From Segniliparus rotundus DSM 44985 (lineage in GTDB: Bacteria > Actinomycetota > Actinomycetes > Mycobacteriales > Mycobacteriaceae), in NCBI RefSeq assembly GCF_000092825.1, contig NC_014168.1:1789946-1853945 (forward strand): a DNA stretch of 64,000 bases. Reading direction: 5' to 3'. The notes beneath the pieces were generated by a model. The model ran no database searches. It was not told where the DNA came from and worked only from the letters and a program-made list of their open reading frames with translations. Both the position numbers and the translations under genes were made by a program. Positions 1 through 8,995 of the stretch are shown here, one piece after another (position 1 is the first letter of the stretch; the number at the start of each line of letters is the position of its first letter).

Positions 1-2
1 GC

Positions 3-512
3 CCGCTCGCCGAGAAGCCGGACACCGAGGGATTCGTCGAGGATGTGCGCCAAGCGCTTTTCGCCTCCAAGATCGTCGCCTACGCCCAGGGCTTCGACCA
101 GATCAAAGCAGGCAGCGACGAGCACGGCTGGGGCGTCAAGCCCGGCGACCTCGCCACGATCTGGCGCGGCGGCTGCATCATCCGGGCGCGCTTCCTCAAC
201 AAGATCAAAGAGGCCTACGACACCGATCCTGACCTGCCGAACCTGCTGCTCGCCCCGTACTTCACCGACGCCGTGGAGAAAGCGCTCGGCTCTTGGCGCA
301 AGGTGGTCTCGACCGCTGTCGGACTCGGCATCCCCGCGCCGTCGTTCTCCAGCACGCTCGCCTACTACGACGGCCTGCGCGCGAAACGCCTGCCCGCCTC
401 GCTCATCCAGGGCCTGCGCGACTACTTCGGTTCCCACACCTACGCCCGCGTCGACGACGAGGGCAAGTGGCACACCCTTTGGAGCGCGGACGGCTCAGAA
501 GTCAAGGGCTGA
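3..512 (+). CDS. gnd: 6-phosphogluconate dehydrogenase (decarboxylating), C-terminal part
   Basis: The reading frame is open from the left edge of the window and ends with TGA at 510-512, so only about the last 169 residues are present. They form the all-helical C-terminal domain of 6-phosphogluconate dehydrogenase, which builds the dimer and the substrate pocket. The stretch KIVAYAQGFDQIKAG, the segment DLATIWRGGCIIRARFL and the tail GLRDYFGSHTYAR are typical of the family. The enzyme is cytosolic and oxidatively decarboxylates 6-phosphogluconate to ribulose 5-phosphate, making NADPH in the pentose phosphate pathway. In Mycobacterium tuberculosis gnd1 also lies close to the two CBS-domain genes and glcB that follow here, although guaB1 is missing from that position. 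Confidence 0.93.
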   Translation, partial: PLAEKPDTEGFVEDVRQALFASKIVAYAQGFDQIKAGSDEHGWGVKPGDLATIWRGGCIIRARFLNKIKEAYDTDPDLPNLLLAPYFTDAVEKALGSWRKVVSTAVGLGIPAPSFSSTLAYYDGLRAKRLPASLIQGLRDYFGSHTYARVDDEGKWHTLWSADGSEVKG

Positions 513-527
513 CCGCCGCGCCTTTGC

Positions 528-679
528 TAGTATCCTCCGTGTGAGTGACCCGTACCGAAGTACGGGCGTGCGCGAGAGGCTTTCCGCACGCCCGATGAAG
601 CACGCGGAGGACGCCCAACGCGCGCCGCGACAACACCGAGGCGCGGGCGAAGGACGGGCAGACTGCGCTAGGAGCGCAG
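528..679 (+). promoter_or_regulatory. promoter and hairpin-rich 5' leader of the CBS-domain operon
   Basis: A TAGTAT box at 528-533 is a good extended -10 candidate and puts the transcript start near 540. The next 180 bases hold no convincing gene but several perfect stems. One is CCCGTAC/GTACGGG around a CGAA loop at 549-566. Another is CGTGCG/CGCACG at 567-590, directly abutting the first. A third is CTGCGCT/AGCGCAG around AGG at 663-679. The leader is long for this organism, whose genes are often leaderless, and it precedes genes of the CorC/MpfA magnesium-transport family. It may therefore be a cis-regulatory RNA. I could not match it to the M-box, Mn2+ (yybP-ykoY) or other riboswitch consensus sequences that I know. 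Confidence 0.45.
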
Positions 680-719
680 CGCCGCCGCAGATCGCGGCTT
701 GAGCGCCGGGCTGACCACG

Positions 720-2129
720 ATGCCGCATTTCTTGACGCAGGTTCTCAGCATCCTCGGATTCCTCGCCCTCACCGCGGGCACCGCGTTGTTCGTCGCGGCC
801 GAGTACGCCCTCACGACGTTGGAACGGGGCAGGGTCGAGACTGATTTCCGGCTGCGCAAGGACCGACGGGCCAAAGCTTTGCTCCGGGCGCACCGCCACC
901 TGTCGTTCCAACTCTCCGGCGCGCAGCTCGGCATCACCCTCACCACCCTCGCCACCGGCTATCTCGCCGAGCCGGTGCTCGCGGCGGTGCTGGGCCCCGC
1001 GATCAGGACGATCGTCCCCGCGTCCGCCGAGGCGGCGGTGCTCTCAGCGGCTGCCCTTGTCATGGCCACATGTCTGTCCATGGTCCTCGGCGAACTCGTG
1101 CCGAAGTATTTGGCCATAGCGAAACCTTTGACCCTCGGACGCACGACCGCGCCGTTCCAAGTCCAATTCTCCTTGCTCTTCGCCCCGGTGATCCGAGGGC
1201 TCAACCACGCCGCGAACACCGTGGTGCGCAGCTTCGGTGTCGAGCCAGCCGAGGAGCTGCGCTCGGCGCGCACGCCGAGCGAGTTGGTGGTCCTCGTGCG
1301 CAACTCAGCCGACCACGGCGCGCTGGAGCGGGACGAGGCCCAGCTCATCGACCGTTCGCTGCGATTCGGGGAACGCCGGGCAGAGGAGGTGATGACCCCG
1401 CGCTCGCGGATTGTCGCGCTCTTGGCCGACAACACCGTGGACGATCTTTTGCTCACCTCGGCAGCCACCGGGCACTCCCGATTCCCCATTCTTCCCGCAG
1501 GCAGCAGCGAACAGGCCGCGGACCTTGACGACGCATTGGGTTTCGCGCACGTCCGCCAGGCGGTCGACATCCCGAAGGAGCGACGCGGCGCGCAGCTCCT
1601 GGGGGGCCTGGCCCGCCCGGTCTCCTCTGTCCCCGCGACCCTGGACGGCGACGCCCTGATGACACAGTTGCGACGGGAGAGCATGCAGGTGGTGTGGGTG
1701 GTCGACGAATACGGCGGCACCGCTGGCATCGTCACCCTGGAAGACGTGATCGAGGAGATCGTCGGCGAAGTCACCGACGAGCACGACGCCGATGAAGAGC
1801 TCCCGATCCAACCGGTCGATCCCCATGACGGCGCAGCGGGTTGGATCTGTTCGGGCCTTCTGCGGCCCGACGAGCTCGACGAGGCGACGGGCTACCGCTG
1901 CCCGCCTGGGGACTTCGAGACCATAGCGGGCCTCATGCTGCATGTCCTCGGGCGCATCCCCGAAGTCGGCGACGAGGCGCAGCTGCCCCGCATCCATTCC
2001 GACGAGGAGGACGAGAGCCTTCTCGCGCCTTCTTCCTGGTGTGCCCGGGTGCTGGAAATGGACGGCAGGCGCATCGCCCGGCTTTGGGTCGGCGAACGCC
2101 GGACCGAGGGGGAAGGCGCAGCGCCATGA
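720..2129 (+). CDS. CNNM/CorC-type membrane protein with CBS domain pair (first copy)
   Basis: This 469-residue protein has an N-terminal DUF21 transmembrane domain of three or four hydrophobic segments (residues about 1-150, with GTALFVAAEYALTTLERG at the start). A CBS domain pair follows (about 195-330, with the signature VVWVVDEYGGTAGIVTLEDV), then a C-terminal CorC_HlyC domain (about 340-440). The family, which includes bacterial CorC and MpfA and eukaryotic CNNM, exports Mg2+ or modulates divalent-cation transport; CBS domains bind adenine nucleotides. It resembles M. tuberculosis Rv1842c. I chose ATG 720 because it matches where family members begin. An in-frame TTG at 699 would add seven residues, and neither start has a clear Shine-Dalgarno sequence. 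The stop overlaps the next start (ATGA). Confidence 0.85.
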   Translation: MPHFLTQVLSILGFLALTAGTALFVAAEYALTTLERGRVETDFRLRKDRRAKALLRAHRHLSFQLSGAQLGITLTTLATGYLAEPVLAAVLGPAIRTIVPASAEAAVLSAAALVMATCLSMVLGELVPKYLAIAKPLTLGRTTAPFQVQFSLLFAPVIRGLNHAANTVVRSFGVEPAEELRSARTPSELVVLVRNSADHGALERDEAQLIDRSLRFGERRAEEVMTPRSRIVALLADNTVDDLLLTSAATGHSRFPILPAGSSEQAADLDDALGFAHVRQAVDIPKERRGAQLLGGLARPVSSVPATLDGDALMTQLRRESMQVVWVVDEYGGTAGIVTLEDVIEEIVGEVTDEHDADEELPIQPVDPHDGAAGWICSGLLRPDELDEATGYRCPPGDFETIAGLMLHVLGRIPEVGDEAQLPRIHSDEEDESLLAPSSWCARVLEMDGRRIARLWVGERRTEGEGAAP

Positions 2130-3334
2130 TCCTCGGTCTCATCGGCTTCGTCACGCTCATCGCGGTCAACGGGTTGTTCGTCGCCGCGGAGTTCGCGTTG
2201 ATCTCCGCGCGCAAAGACCGGCTGCAAACCCTCGCCGCCCAAGGCAGCCGCGCCGCCGAGGAAGTGATCGCCATCGGAGCCAGGCTCCCCGCGCTCATCA
2301 CCGGGGCGCAGCTCGGCGTCACACTCGCCTCGCTGGTCCTCGGCTGGATCGCAGAGCCCATGTTCGCCGCGGCCTTCGACAAGATCGCCGTGCTGACCCG
2401 CGCCCCGGAATTCATCGCCCACCCGGTCGCGCTGCTGCTTTCTTTGGCGCTGGTCGCCTCGGTCCATGTCCTGTTCGGCGAGATGGTGCCCAAGAACCTC
2501 GCCCTCTCCGGGCCGGAGCGGGCGGCGATGCTCCTTTCCGGGCTGCTTTCCGCCTGGGTGCGGATAACAGCCCCTGTGACGTGGGCGTTCCAAAAGACCG
2601 CCTCCTTGATTGTGCGCATGCTCGGCGTCGAGCCGAAAGCGGAGTTCGACAGCGCGGTCTCGGTGGCCGAACTCGGCGCGATGATTCGCGAATCCCGCAA
2701 GGTGGGCCTTTTGGACGAAGAGGAGCACCGCAGGCTCACCCGTCTGCTGTCCATCGGCGAGCGCGTGCTCGCCGAAGTCGCCATCCCGCTGGACCGTGTT
2801 GTGAGCCTCGCCGCCCGTCCGGTCCCTGGGGGCGGTGTGGCAGGGCCCACGGCGGCGCAGATCGAGGAAGCCGTCGCCCGAACCGGGTTTTCCCGATTCC
2901 CGGTTCGACGGGCAGAAGCCTCCGGACTCCACGCGCCCGCCCACCACCAGGAGAAGCCGGGAACACACCAACACGGCCCGGTTCGACGAGCAGAAACCTC
3001 CGAACTCCACGCGGCCGCCCACCACCAGGAGAACCCGGGAACACACCAACACAGCTCGCACCAGTTCGTCGGCTATGTGCATCTGAAAGACGCGTTGCCG
3101 CTCATGACGAGCGACGCTGGCTCGGCGGACGATCTCGGCCCCCAATTGCGCCCCCTGCCTCGGGTGTCCGGGTCCTTAGGCGTCGATGACGCGCTCACCG
3201 TGATGATGGCGAAATCGACCCAGTTGGCTCTCGTGGTGAACGAGCAGAACCAGGTCGTCGGCCTCGCGTCGCTCGAGGACCTCGTGCGGGGTTTGATGGA
3301 CGGCCCGAAGAACTCGCTCGGCCGGTCGGAATGA
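2126..3334 (+). CDS. CNNM/CorC-type membrane protein with CBS pair interrupted by a tandem repeat
   Basis: This 402-residue paralogue of the preceding gene is comparable to M. tuberculosis Rv1841c. It starts at an ATG overlapping the upstream TGA by four bases, so the two are translationally coupled and probably form a pair in the membrane. The DUF21 domain occupies residues about 1-190 (NGLFVAAEFALISARKDRLQ, then the GEMVPKNLALSGPERA segment). The CBS region starts near residue 205. The first CBS motif breaks off after FSRFPV and resumes with FVGYVHLKDALPLM. In between sit two copies of a 26-residue, His- and Glu-rich repeat (residues about 259-310, each with the core HHQE and ending PGTHQH). 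The second CBS domain (VVNEQNQVVGLASLEDLVRG) is intact. The C-terminal CorC_HlyC domain is absent, as in Rv1841c. Confidence 0.85.
   Translation: MILGLIGFVTLIAVNGLFVAAEFALISARKDRLQTLAAQGSRAAEEVIAIGARLPALITGAQLGVTLASLVLGWIAEPMFAAAFDKIAVLTRAPEFIAHPVALLLSLALVASVHVLFGEMVPKNLALSGPERAAMLLSGLLSAWVRITAPVTWAFQKTASLIVRMLGVEPKAEFDSAVSVAELGAMIRESRKVGLLDEEEHRRLTRLLSIGERVLAEVAIPLDRVVSLAARPVPGGGVAGPTAAQIEEAVARTGFSRFPVRRAEASGLHAPAHHQEKPGTHQHGPVRRAETSELHAAAHHQENPGTHQHSSHQFVGYVHLKDALPLMTSDAGSADDLGPQLRPLPRVSGSLGVDDALTVMMAKSTQLALVVNEQNQVVGLASLEDLVRGLMDGPKNSLGRSE
2901..3056 (+). repeat. two tandem copies of a 78-bp coding repeat
   Basis: Copy 1 runs 2901-2978 and copy 2 runs 2979-3056. Both begin CGGTTCGACG and end with an ACACACCAACAC segment, and they differ at only a few positions. 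The period is 78 bp, a multiple of three, so the frame of the CBS protein is kept. The unit is richer in CCACC and AACACACC words than its surroundings, which suggests a recent expansion or an inserted element. Confidence 0.92.
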
Positions 3335-3350
3335 TCGCAACAGGTCGGAC

Positions 3351-3356
3351 TAACAT
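3351..3356 (+). promoter_or_regulatory. likely -10 box for glcB
   Basis: TAACAT fits the TANNNT consensus of actinobacterial housekeeping promoters and lies 35 bases before the glcB start. The resulting transcript would have a leader of about 30 nt carrying the AGAGGAAG ribosome-binding site at 3377-3384. No -35 match is obvious. Confidence 0.45.
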
Positions 3357-3391
3357 GGACACGTTCTGAAGAAACAAGAGGAAGGTCGTCC

Positions 3392-5572
3392 ATGTCTGAA
3401 CGGGTCAATGTCCACGGTTTCCAGGTCGCCAAAGAGCTCTACGACTTTGTGAACGACGAGGCGATCCCGGGCACAGGCGTGGACCCGGCGGCCTACTGGT
3501 CCGGCTTCGCCGAGATCCTGACCGAGCTCAGTCCCCGCAACAAGGAGCTCCTGGCCCGCCGCGACGAGCTGCAGAGCGCCATTGACGAATGGCACCGCGC
3601 GCGGCGCGGCGACTTCCAAACAGCCGAATACATCGAATTCCTCCGTGAGATCGGCTACCTTGACGCGGAGCCCGAGGATTTCTCCGTGACCACGGAGAAC
3701 GTGGACTCGGAGATCGCGCACACCAACGGCCCGCAGCTCGTGGTGCCCTTGCTCAACGCCCGATACGCGCTCAACGCCGCGAACGCGCGGTGGGGCTCTC
3801 TCTATGACGCGCTCTACGGCACCGACGTGATCAGCGAGGACGACGGCGCGACCAAGGGCAAGGCGTACAACCCGGCGCGCGGCGCGAAGGTGATCGCCTA
3901 CGCGCGCAAGGCGCTCGACACCATCGCCCCGCTCGAAGAGGGCAGCCACATCGGCTCCACCCGGTACACGATCCAGGGCGGCAAGCTGATCGTGACCACG
4001 GCGGACGGGCACGAGGCCGGCCTCGCAGAGCCTGAGAGCCTCGCCGGCTGGGTCGGCGAGGCCGCTTCTCCGACAGCGGTGCTGCTGGCCCACAACGGCC
4101 TGCACGCCGAAATCCAGATCGACCCGCAAAGCCCGGTCGGCCAGTCCGACCCGGCAGGCGTGAAGGACGTGCTGCTCGAATCGGCCATCACCACCATCGT
4201 GGACCTTGAGGACTCGGTGGCCGCCGTGGACGCCGAGGACAAAGTCCTCGGCTACCGGAACTGGCTGGGCCTGAACAACGGCACGCTGACCGAAACCGTC
4301 GTCAAAGGAGACAGCTCGTTCACGCGCGCCTTGAACCCGGACCGCTCCTACACGGGCCCGGACGGGGGGCAGCTGGTTCTGCCTGGCCGCTCGCTCCTGT
4401 TCATCCGCAACGTCGGGCACCTGATGACCATTGACGCGGTGCTGGACCCGCAGGGCCGGGAAGTGCCGGAGGGCATCCTCGACGCGCTGGTCACTTCGCT
4501 GGTCGGCCTGCACGGCATCAAAGCGGACAACCCGTGGCGCAATTCGCGGGCCGGGTCGATCTACATCGTGAAGCCGAAGATGCACGGCCCAGCCGAAGTC
4601 GCCTTCGCCGTCCAGCTGTTCGAAAAGGTCGAAGCCCTTTTGGGCTTGCCGAAGAACACCATCAAGGTCGGTGTGATGGATGAGGAGCGCCGCACCTCGG
4701 CGAACCTCAAAGCCGCCCTCCACGCCGCCCGTGAGCGGCTCGCGTTCGTGAACACCGGCTTCCTCGACCGCACCGGCGACGAGATCCACACCAGCATTGA
4801 AGCTGGCCCCGTGGTCCCCAAAGGCCAGCAGAAGGCCCAGAAGTGGTACAACGCCTACGAGGACCACAACGTCGACGTCTCCTTGCACGCCGGGCTCGCG
4901 CACCACGCGCAGATCGGCAAGGGCATGTGGGCGATGCCGGATCTGATGGCCGCGATGGTCGAGCAAAAGATCGCGCATCCGCGCGCCGGCGCGACCACCG
5001 CATGGGTTCCCTCGCCGACCGCGGCGACCTTGCACGCGCTGCACTACCACGAGGTGGACGTGTTCCGCCGCCAAGACGAGATCGCCAAGCGCGCCCCTGG
5101 TCCGATCGAGGATTTGCTCACCTTGCCGCTGGGCGACCCGGCGAAGCTCGGCGAGGCCGCGCTGCAGGAGCAGGTCGATGAGAACTGCCAGTCCATCCTC
5201 GGATACGTGGTCCGCTGGATCGACCACGGCGTCGGCTGCTCGAAGGTGCCTGACATCCACAACATCGGCCTCATGGAGGACCGCGCGACGCTGCGCATTT
5301 CGAGCCAGACGCTGGCGAACTGGCTGCACCACGGGGTGATCACCGAGGAGCAGGTCGACCAGAGCCTCAAACGGATGGCCGCCGTGGTGGACAGCCAGAA
5401 CGCGAACGACCCCGCCTACCGGCCGTTGGCAGCGGACTTCGACTCCAACATCGCCTTCCAAGCAGCGCGGGAGCTGATCCTCAAAGGCCGGGAGCAGCCG
5501 AGCGGCTACACCGAACCGATCCTGCACCGGCGGCGCAAAGAGTTCAAAGCGCGCCAAACACCGCGGGCATGA
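3392..5572 (+). CDS. glcB: malate synthase G
   Basis: This 726-residue protein has the full length of malate synthase G (about 720-740 residues). The enzyme condenses glyoxylate with acetyl-CoA to malate, the second step of the glyoxylate shunt, and allows growth on fatty acids and acetate. Recognisable blocks are [14 protein letters not shown] (about 270-283), the Mg2+/glyoxylate-site region [14 protein letters not shown] (about 332-345), [15 protein letters not shown] (about 428) and [13 protein letters not shown] (about 512). Near residue 612 is [20 protein letters not shown], containing the conserved Cys and the catalytic Asp region. The ATG is preceded by GAGGAAGG. The stop overlaps the next ATG (ATGA). 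As in M. tuberculosis, glcB follows the CBS-protein pair. Confidence 0.97.
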   Translation: MSERVNVHGFQVAKELYDFVNDEAIPGTGVDPAAYWSGFAEILTELSPRNKELLARRDELQSAIDEWHRARRGDFQTAEYIEFLREIGYLDAEPEDFSVTTENVDSEIAHTNGPQLVVPLLNARYALNAANARWGSLYDALYGTDVISEDDGATKGKAYNPARGAKVIAYARKALDTIAPLEEGSHIGSTRYTIQGGKLIVTTADGHEAGLAEPESLAGWVGEAASPTAVLLAHNGLHAEIQIDPQSPVGQSDPAGVKDVLLESAITTIVDLEDSVAAVDAEDKVLGYRNWLGLNNGTLTETVVKGDSSFTRALNPDRSYTGPDGGQLVLPGRSLLFIRNVGHLMTIDAVLDPQGREVPEGILDALVTSLVGLHGIKADNPWRNSRAGSIYIVKPKMHGPAEVAFAVQLFEKVEALLGLPKNTIKVGVMDEERRTSANLKAALHAARERLAFVNTGFLDRTGDEIHTSIEAGPVVPKGQQKAQKWYNAYEDHNVDVSLHAGLAHHAQIGKGMWAMPDLMAAMVEQKIAHPRAGATTAWVPSPTAATLHALHYHEVDVFRRQDEIAKRAPGPIEDLLTLPLGDPAKLGEAALQEQVDENCQSILGYVVRWIDHGVGCSKVPDIHNIGLMEDRATLRISSQTLANWLHHGVITEEQVDQSLKRMAAVVDSQNANDPAYRPLAADFDSNIAFQAARELILKGREQPSGYTEPILHRRRKEFKARQTPRA

Positions 5573-6708
5573 ACAAAAGCTGGCGCATCCTGCCCGTCGT
5601 CATACTGCTCGCGGCGTGCGGATCCGACCCTGCCGGACCGACCACATCGAGCCGGACGAGGACGGACCCCTCAGCCTTGTTCGCGGGCGGCGTGCCCGCG
5701 TACGCGAAGGACCTTGACGGCATCGCGCAGTCAAGGCTCCTCATGCTTCGGGCCATCCGCAGGGTCGATCCGTGCGCCCTGGCGCCCAAGGACGAGCTCG
5801 GCGCGGCGCAGCCGCCACTCGTGGGCGCGGAGCCGAGCGATGCTCTCGCCTCGTGCGCGCTCTCGTTCGCCGACGACGGCCCTGGGGAGCGTGTGACGGT
5901 CAGCCTGGTCCCCGACGCCGACCGTAGCGCTGGGGAGGAATACTTCCAAATCCACGGGCTCACCGTCTACCAGGGCCGTTCCGGCGACTCGGCGACGTGC
6001 TCCTTCTTCTTCGACTCTGGGCTCGCCAAGTATCCGGGCGCTCCCAGAGATATCCCCGACGCGAAGATCCAGGTCCGCGCCGAACGGCACGATCATCCTT
6101 GCGGGCTGGCGAACTCCGTGGCCACCGCCATCGCGCAAACGAAACCCGCCAGCCTCCCGGTGCGCGCCGCTTCGGCGAAGATCTTGGACGCGGACCCGTG
6201 CGCCGTCGTCGCCGACGCGCACAAGGCCGTGGTGGATTTCGCGGACACCGAGGCGTACCGCTGCGGCTTGGTGACCTTGCCGGAAGAACGCTCGTTATGG
6301 GTGGAGTTCCACCGGCTCCCCGAGAACGCGGTCAGCAAGTTCCCGGCGAGCACGCAGGGCGACGCCCAGGTGTGGGCGGACCCGGCGGCGCTTCCCCTCG
6401 CCCAACTGATCGCCGCGTCGCAGCCGTCGCCGACGCGGCCCAAGGCTTCGGGCGCTGTGAGCAAGCGGGCGCCCGCGCCGACCAGTTCCTCGGCGAAAGC
6501 CAAGTCTTCCTCCGGTCCGCGCTGCACGGCCTATGTGAAAGCGCCCGACGCAGGAGCCTCGCCCGCCCCTTCGTCTCCTGCCGCATCGGCCGCAGCCACG
6601 GCCCGAAACGCCGAACAACCCGTGTACATCGTCGTCGGCGGCCAGATCGACTGCCCGGAAGCGAAGCGCCTCGCCGGCGACGCCGCACAGCGCCTTGGCA
6701 TTTCATGA
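5569..6708 (+). CDS. lipoprotein with two DUF3558-like repeats
   Basis: This 379-residue secreted protein has an N-terminal signal ([18 protein letters not shown]) with the lipobox LAAC, giving a lipid-anchored Cys near residue 17. Two related halves follow. Each starts with an xDPCA motif ([12 protein letters not shown] near 65, [12 protein letters not shown] near 208) and ends with a paired Cys, as in DUF3558-type mycobacterial lipoproteins. A Ser/Ala/Pro-rich linker (about 285-355) precedes a short tail with a final Cys ([20 protein letters not shown]). The four-base overlap with glcB means it is probably translated from the glcB message. Its function is unknown; similar domains occur in surface lipoproteins of mycolata. 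Confidence 0.75.
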   Translation: MNKSWRILPVVILLAACGSDPAGPTTSSRTRTDPSALFAGGVPAYAKDLDGIAQSRLLMLRAIRRVDPCALAPKDELGAAQPPLVGAEPSDALASCALSFADDGPGERVTVSLVPDADRSAGEEYFQIHGLTVYQGRSGDSATCSFFFDSGLAKYPGAPRDIPDAKIQVRAERHDHPCGLANSVATAIAQTKPASLPVRAASAKILDADPCAVVADAHKAVVDFADTEAYRCGLVTLPEERSLWVEFHRLPENAVSKFPASTQGDAQVWADPAALPLAQLIAASQPSPTRPKASGAVSKRAPAPTSSSAKAKSSSGPRCTAYVKAPDAGASPAPSSPAASAAATARNAEQPVYIVVGGQIDCPEAKRLAGDAAQRLGIS

Positions 6709-6720
6709 AAATTTTCACGC

Positions 6721-6738
6721 GCCCCGCACGACCGGGGC
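6721..6738 (+). terminator. possible terminator stem after the lipoprotein gene
   Basis: GCCCC and GGGGC pair around an 8-base loop, 13 bases after the stop codon. The stop itself lies in a perfect 12-base palindrome, TGAAAATTTTCA, at 6706-6717. There is no T-run, as is common for terminators in high-GC actinobacteria. The site lies between converging genes. Confidence 0.4.
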
Positions 6739-6826
6739 TCTCGCCGACTGGTCGCGCGGCACAGATTTCCTGGAGCCCGCCTGTCCTCAAGCACGCCTGT
6801 GATGTGTCAGCGCGCCGAGGAGCGCG

Positions 6827-7882
6827 TCAGTTGTCCAGGCCCGGCGGGTTTTTCTGCAATGTCTGATGGAACGGCGGCTTGTACGCCTGCGGAACGTCGA
6901 GCCCCTTCGACCGCAGCACGTCGCGAAGGCGGTCCGGGTAGTCGGTGACGATGCCGTCGACGCCCATGTCGATGAGGTCCGACATGGCTTTTTTGTCGTT
7001 GACCGTCCACGGGAAGACCTTGAGGCCAGCCGCGTGCGCCCGATCGACAAGAGCCTTGTCCATCAGCGGCGAGCCGGGGCCTGGTTCGTCCTCTCCCGCG
7101 CACCCCGCCGTGGTGTAGCAGGGTGATATCCCCATGGCGCCGAGCTGCTGCGCGGCTTTGACCGGGTCGCCGCCCACAGTGTTGTAGTCCACTGTGCCCA
7201 TCCAGGGGCTGCCGGCGAAGAACGTCCGCTCGTCGTACATGGCGACCAGCTGAATCTTCGAGTTCTGTTGTCTGGCGATCTCAAGGTTGCGCCAGTCGAA
7301 ACTCTTGATCCGCACTTGTCCTTCCCGGTGGCGGTTGAACGCCTCAGACACGACTGCGCTCGTCGCCTGTTCCGGAGTGGGCGACGCGCTGTCGTTCGGC
7401 ACGGTGCGGACCTGCACGTCGAAGGCGAATTTCGATGTGCGGTCGACGAGGTCGAAGACCTGGCCGAGGAGGGCGATTTTATTGCCGGCGTCCGCCTTTT
7501 GCCCGGGGAAGCGAGAAGAGGCTTTATCGCAATGCAGAAGGAAGACTTGGGCGAAGGTGAGATCCTTGAGCGGTTGCCCGACGCCCGGTCCGGAGCATTT
7601 GGCGGCATCGGCCGCAAAGGCGTTCCACACGAGCGGCGCCGGGCGGTTGTACCCCGGCTCCCCTTGCTCACCCTGGGCTTTCGCGGTGACCACGTCGAGG
7701 TCGAGCGCGTCCACGCCCACGTCCAACGCGTTCTGGAAGGCGCCGAGGGACTCCTCGTAGTACAGCCCCCGGCCTCCCTCGTGCGCGATGACTTCCACGC
7801 GCTTTCCCATGTCCGCGTGCGGCAGGTCTGGCTGGCACCCAGCCAGCAGGAAACCTGCTGCCACGAGCGGCAAAAACCGCAT
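6827..7882 (-). CDS. secreted glycerophosphodiester phosphodiesterase (lipoprotein)
   Basis: This 351-residue protein has a short lipoprotein signal MRFLPLVAAGFLLAGC with lipobox LLAG followed by Cys. The rest is a GDPD TIM barrel: VEVIAHEGGRG (the family's HRG region, here with an insertion), YEESLGAFQNALDVGVDALDLDVV (metal-binding acidic residues), FDVQVRT, IKSFDWRNLEI and LKVFPWTVNDKKAMSDLIDMGVDGIVTDYPDRL. Such enzymes hydrolyse glycerophosphodiesters to glycerol 3-phosphate and an alcohol, and here would act outside the membrane. I chose ATG 7882 because it puts the lipobox at a normal distance; ATG 7951 would add 23 residues in front. It is transcribed divergently from the esterase gene at 7993. 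Confidence 0.87.
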   Translation of the reverse strand: MRFLPLVAAGFLLAGCQPDLPHADMGKRVEVIAHEGGRGLYYEESLGAFQNALDVGVDALDLDVVTAKAQGEQGEPGYNRPAPLVWNAFAADAAKCSGPGVGQPLKDLTFAQVFLLHCDKASSRFPGQKADAGNKIALLGQVFDLVDRTSKFAFDVQVRTVPNDSASPTPEQATSAVVSEAFNRHREGQVRIKSFDWRNLEIARQQNSKIQLVAMYDERTFFAGSPWMGTVDYNTVGGDPVKAAQQLGAMGISPCYTTAGCAGEDEPGPGSPLMDKALVDRAHAAGLKVFPWTVNDKKAMSDLIDMGVDGIVTDYPDRLRDVLRSKGLDVPQAYKPPFHQTLQKNPPGLDN

Positions 7883-7992
7883 GCGGCCCGTCCCGCGCAG
7901 GTGCGCGCTCGCGCCGTTCTCCGACCCACCGACTACGCTGTGTTGATCCATCCCCAGCATCGTACTCGACCCGATCACAGAAACTTGATCCT

Positions 7993-8844
7993 ATGCCGCA
8001 CACCACTTTCCACAACCAGAAACCGGGGCGGTTTTCGCGTCGCCAACTCTTCGCCACCGGCGCGGCCGCGGCTGCGGCCGGTGTGCTCGGATGGGCCGGC
8101 TGCCACGCCGTCGCCGACCCCGCCGACGTGGAAACTGGCAGTTTCCCGTCGAAGTTCCGCAACGGCAGGAACACCGGTTGGGCGATCTTGCGCCCGCAAG
8201 GCGCGAGCGGCCCGGTGCGCCCGGTGATCCACTTGCACGGTCTGGGCGGGGACCACACCGAGGTCTTCGCCTTCGATTTCGCCGGCGCCGCGGCCACAGC
8301 CGCTGCCGCGGGTGACCGCCCCTTCGCCGTGGTGGGCGTTGACGGCGGCAAGATGGGCGAGGGCACGTACTTCCATCCTCGGGCCACCGGCGAAGACGCG
8401 GCCCAGATGGTCATCCAGGAGCTGATCCCGCTGCTCGGCGAACGCGGGCTCGACACCTCGAAGGTGGCCTTGCACGGCATTTCCATGGGCGGCTTCGGGG
8501 CGCTGCGGATCGGGGCGCTCCTCGGGCCGGAACGCGCCGCCGCGATCTGCGCGGCCAGCCCCGCGCTCTGGCTTCCAGGTTCCGCAACCGCGCCGGGAGC
8601 ATTCGACTCGGCCGAGGACCACGAACGCAACAGCGGCTTCGAACTGCGCCCAGCGCTGTCGCGGATCCCGCTGCGGATCGACATCGGCGAGTCCGATCCG
8701 TTCGCGTCGGCCACCCGCTCGTTCATCTCCGGTTTGGAGAGCAAACCAGAGGGGGGCTTTTCCCCAGGGGGGCACGACGGGGCTTTCTGGGGGGCGCATC
8801 TGCCCGACGAGCTTGTGTGGTTGGGAAAACACCTGGCCGCGTGA
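7993..8844 (+). CDS. Tat-exported alpha/beta-hydrolase (esterase D / antigen-85-like fold)
   Basis: This 283-residue protein has a twin-arginine signal, SRRQLF at residues 15-20, followed by an Ala-rich hydrophobic stretch ending in GWAGC. The Cys at 37 could be lipidated, although the lipobox is poor. The mature part has the oxyanion-hole segment HLHGLGGDH (80-88), the nucleophile elbow GISMGG with Ser164, an Asp in GESDPF (about 233) and the catalytic His in GGHDGAFW (about 258). These are the triad elements of the esterase D/antigen 85 family. Substrates are unknown; mycolyltransferase-like or short-acyl esterase activity is possible. The WxG-type mycolyl-site residues were not checked. 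Confidence 0.82.
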   Translation: MPHTTFHNQKPGRFSRRQLFATGAAAAAAGVLGWAGCHAVADPADVETGSFPSKFRNGRNTGWAILRPQGASGPVRPVIHLHGLGGDHTEVFAFDFAGAAATAAAAGDRPFAVVGVDGGKMGEGTYFHPRATGEDAAQMVIQELIPLLGERGLDTSKVALHGISMGGFGALRIGALLGPERAAAICAASPALWLPGSATAPGAFDSAEDHERNSGFELRPALSRIPLRIDIGESDPFASATRSFISGLESKPEGGFSPGGHDGAFWGAHLPDELVWLGKHLAA

Positions 8845-8859
8845 ACCGGAACGGCCAGG

Positions 8860-8995
8860 CGCTACCGCTTGCCCGAATCCGCGGCCAACCGGCGCAACGC
8901 CGCGACGAAACGGCGCTCCCCCGTTCGCCACGGAGGCATTTCGACGCTACCGCTTGCCCGAATCAGCGGCCAACCGGCGCAACGCCGCGACGAAA
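8860..8995. repeat. 51-bp direct repeat at the 3' end of the desulfurase gene
   Basis: Bases 8860-8910 and 8945-8995 are identical except at one position (AATCC versus AATCA), 85 bp apart. The right copy encodes the last residues and the stop of the cysteine desulfurase (minus strand). The left copy lies just beyond the stop, so the end of the gene has been duplicated. The 34 bases between the copies are not part of the repeat. Confidence 0.93.

Noticed and set aside
534-698. M-box, Mn2+ or cobalamin riboswitch
   Set aside because: The conserved core words of these classes are not present. Only the presence of stems can be supported.
2901-3056. Possible insertion sequence or CRISPR-like array in the CBS gene
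   Set aside because: There are only two direct copies without spacers, inverted ends or a transposase, and the reading frame is preserved.
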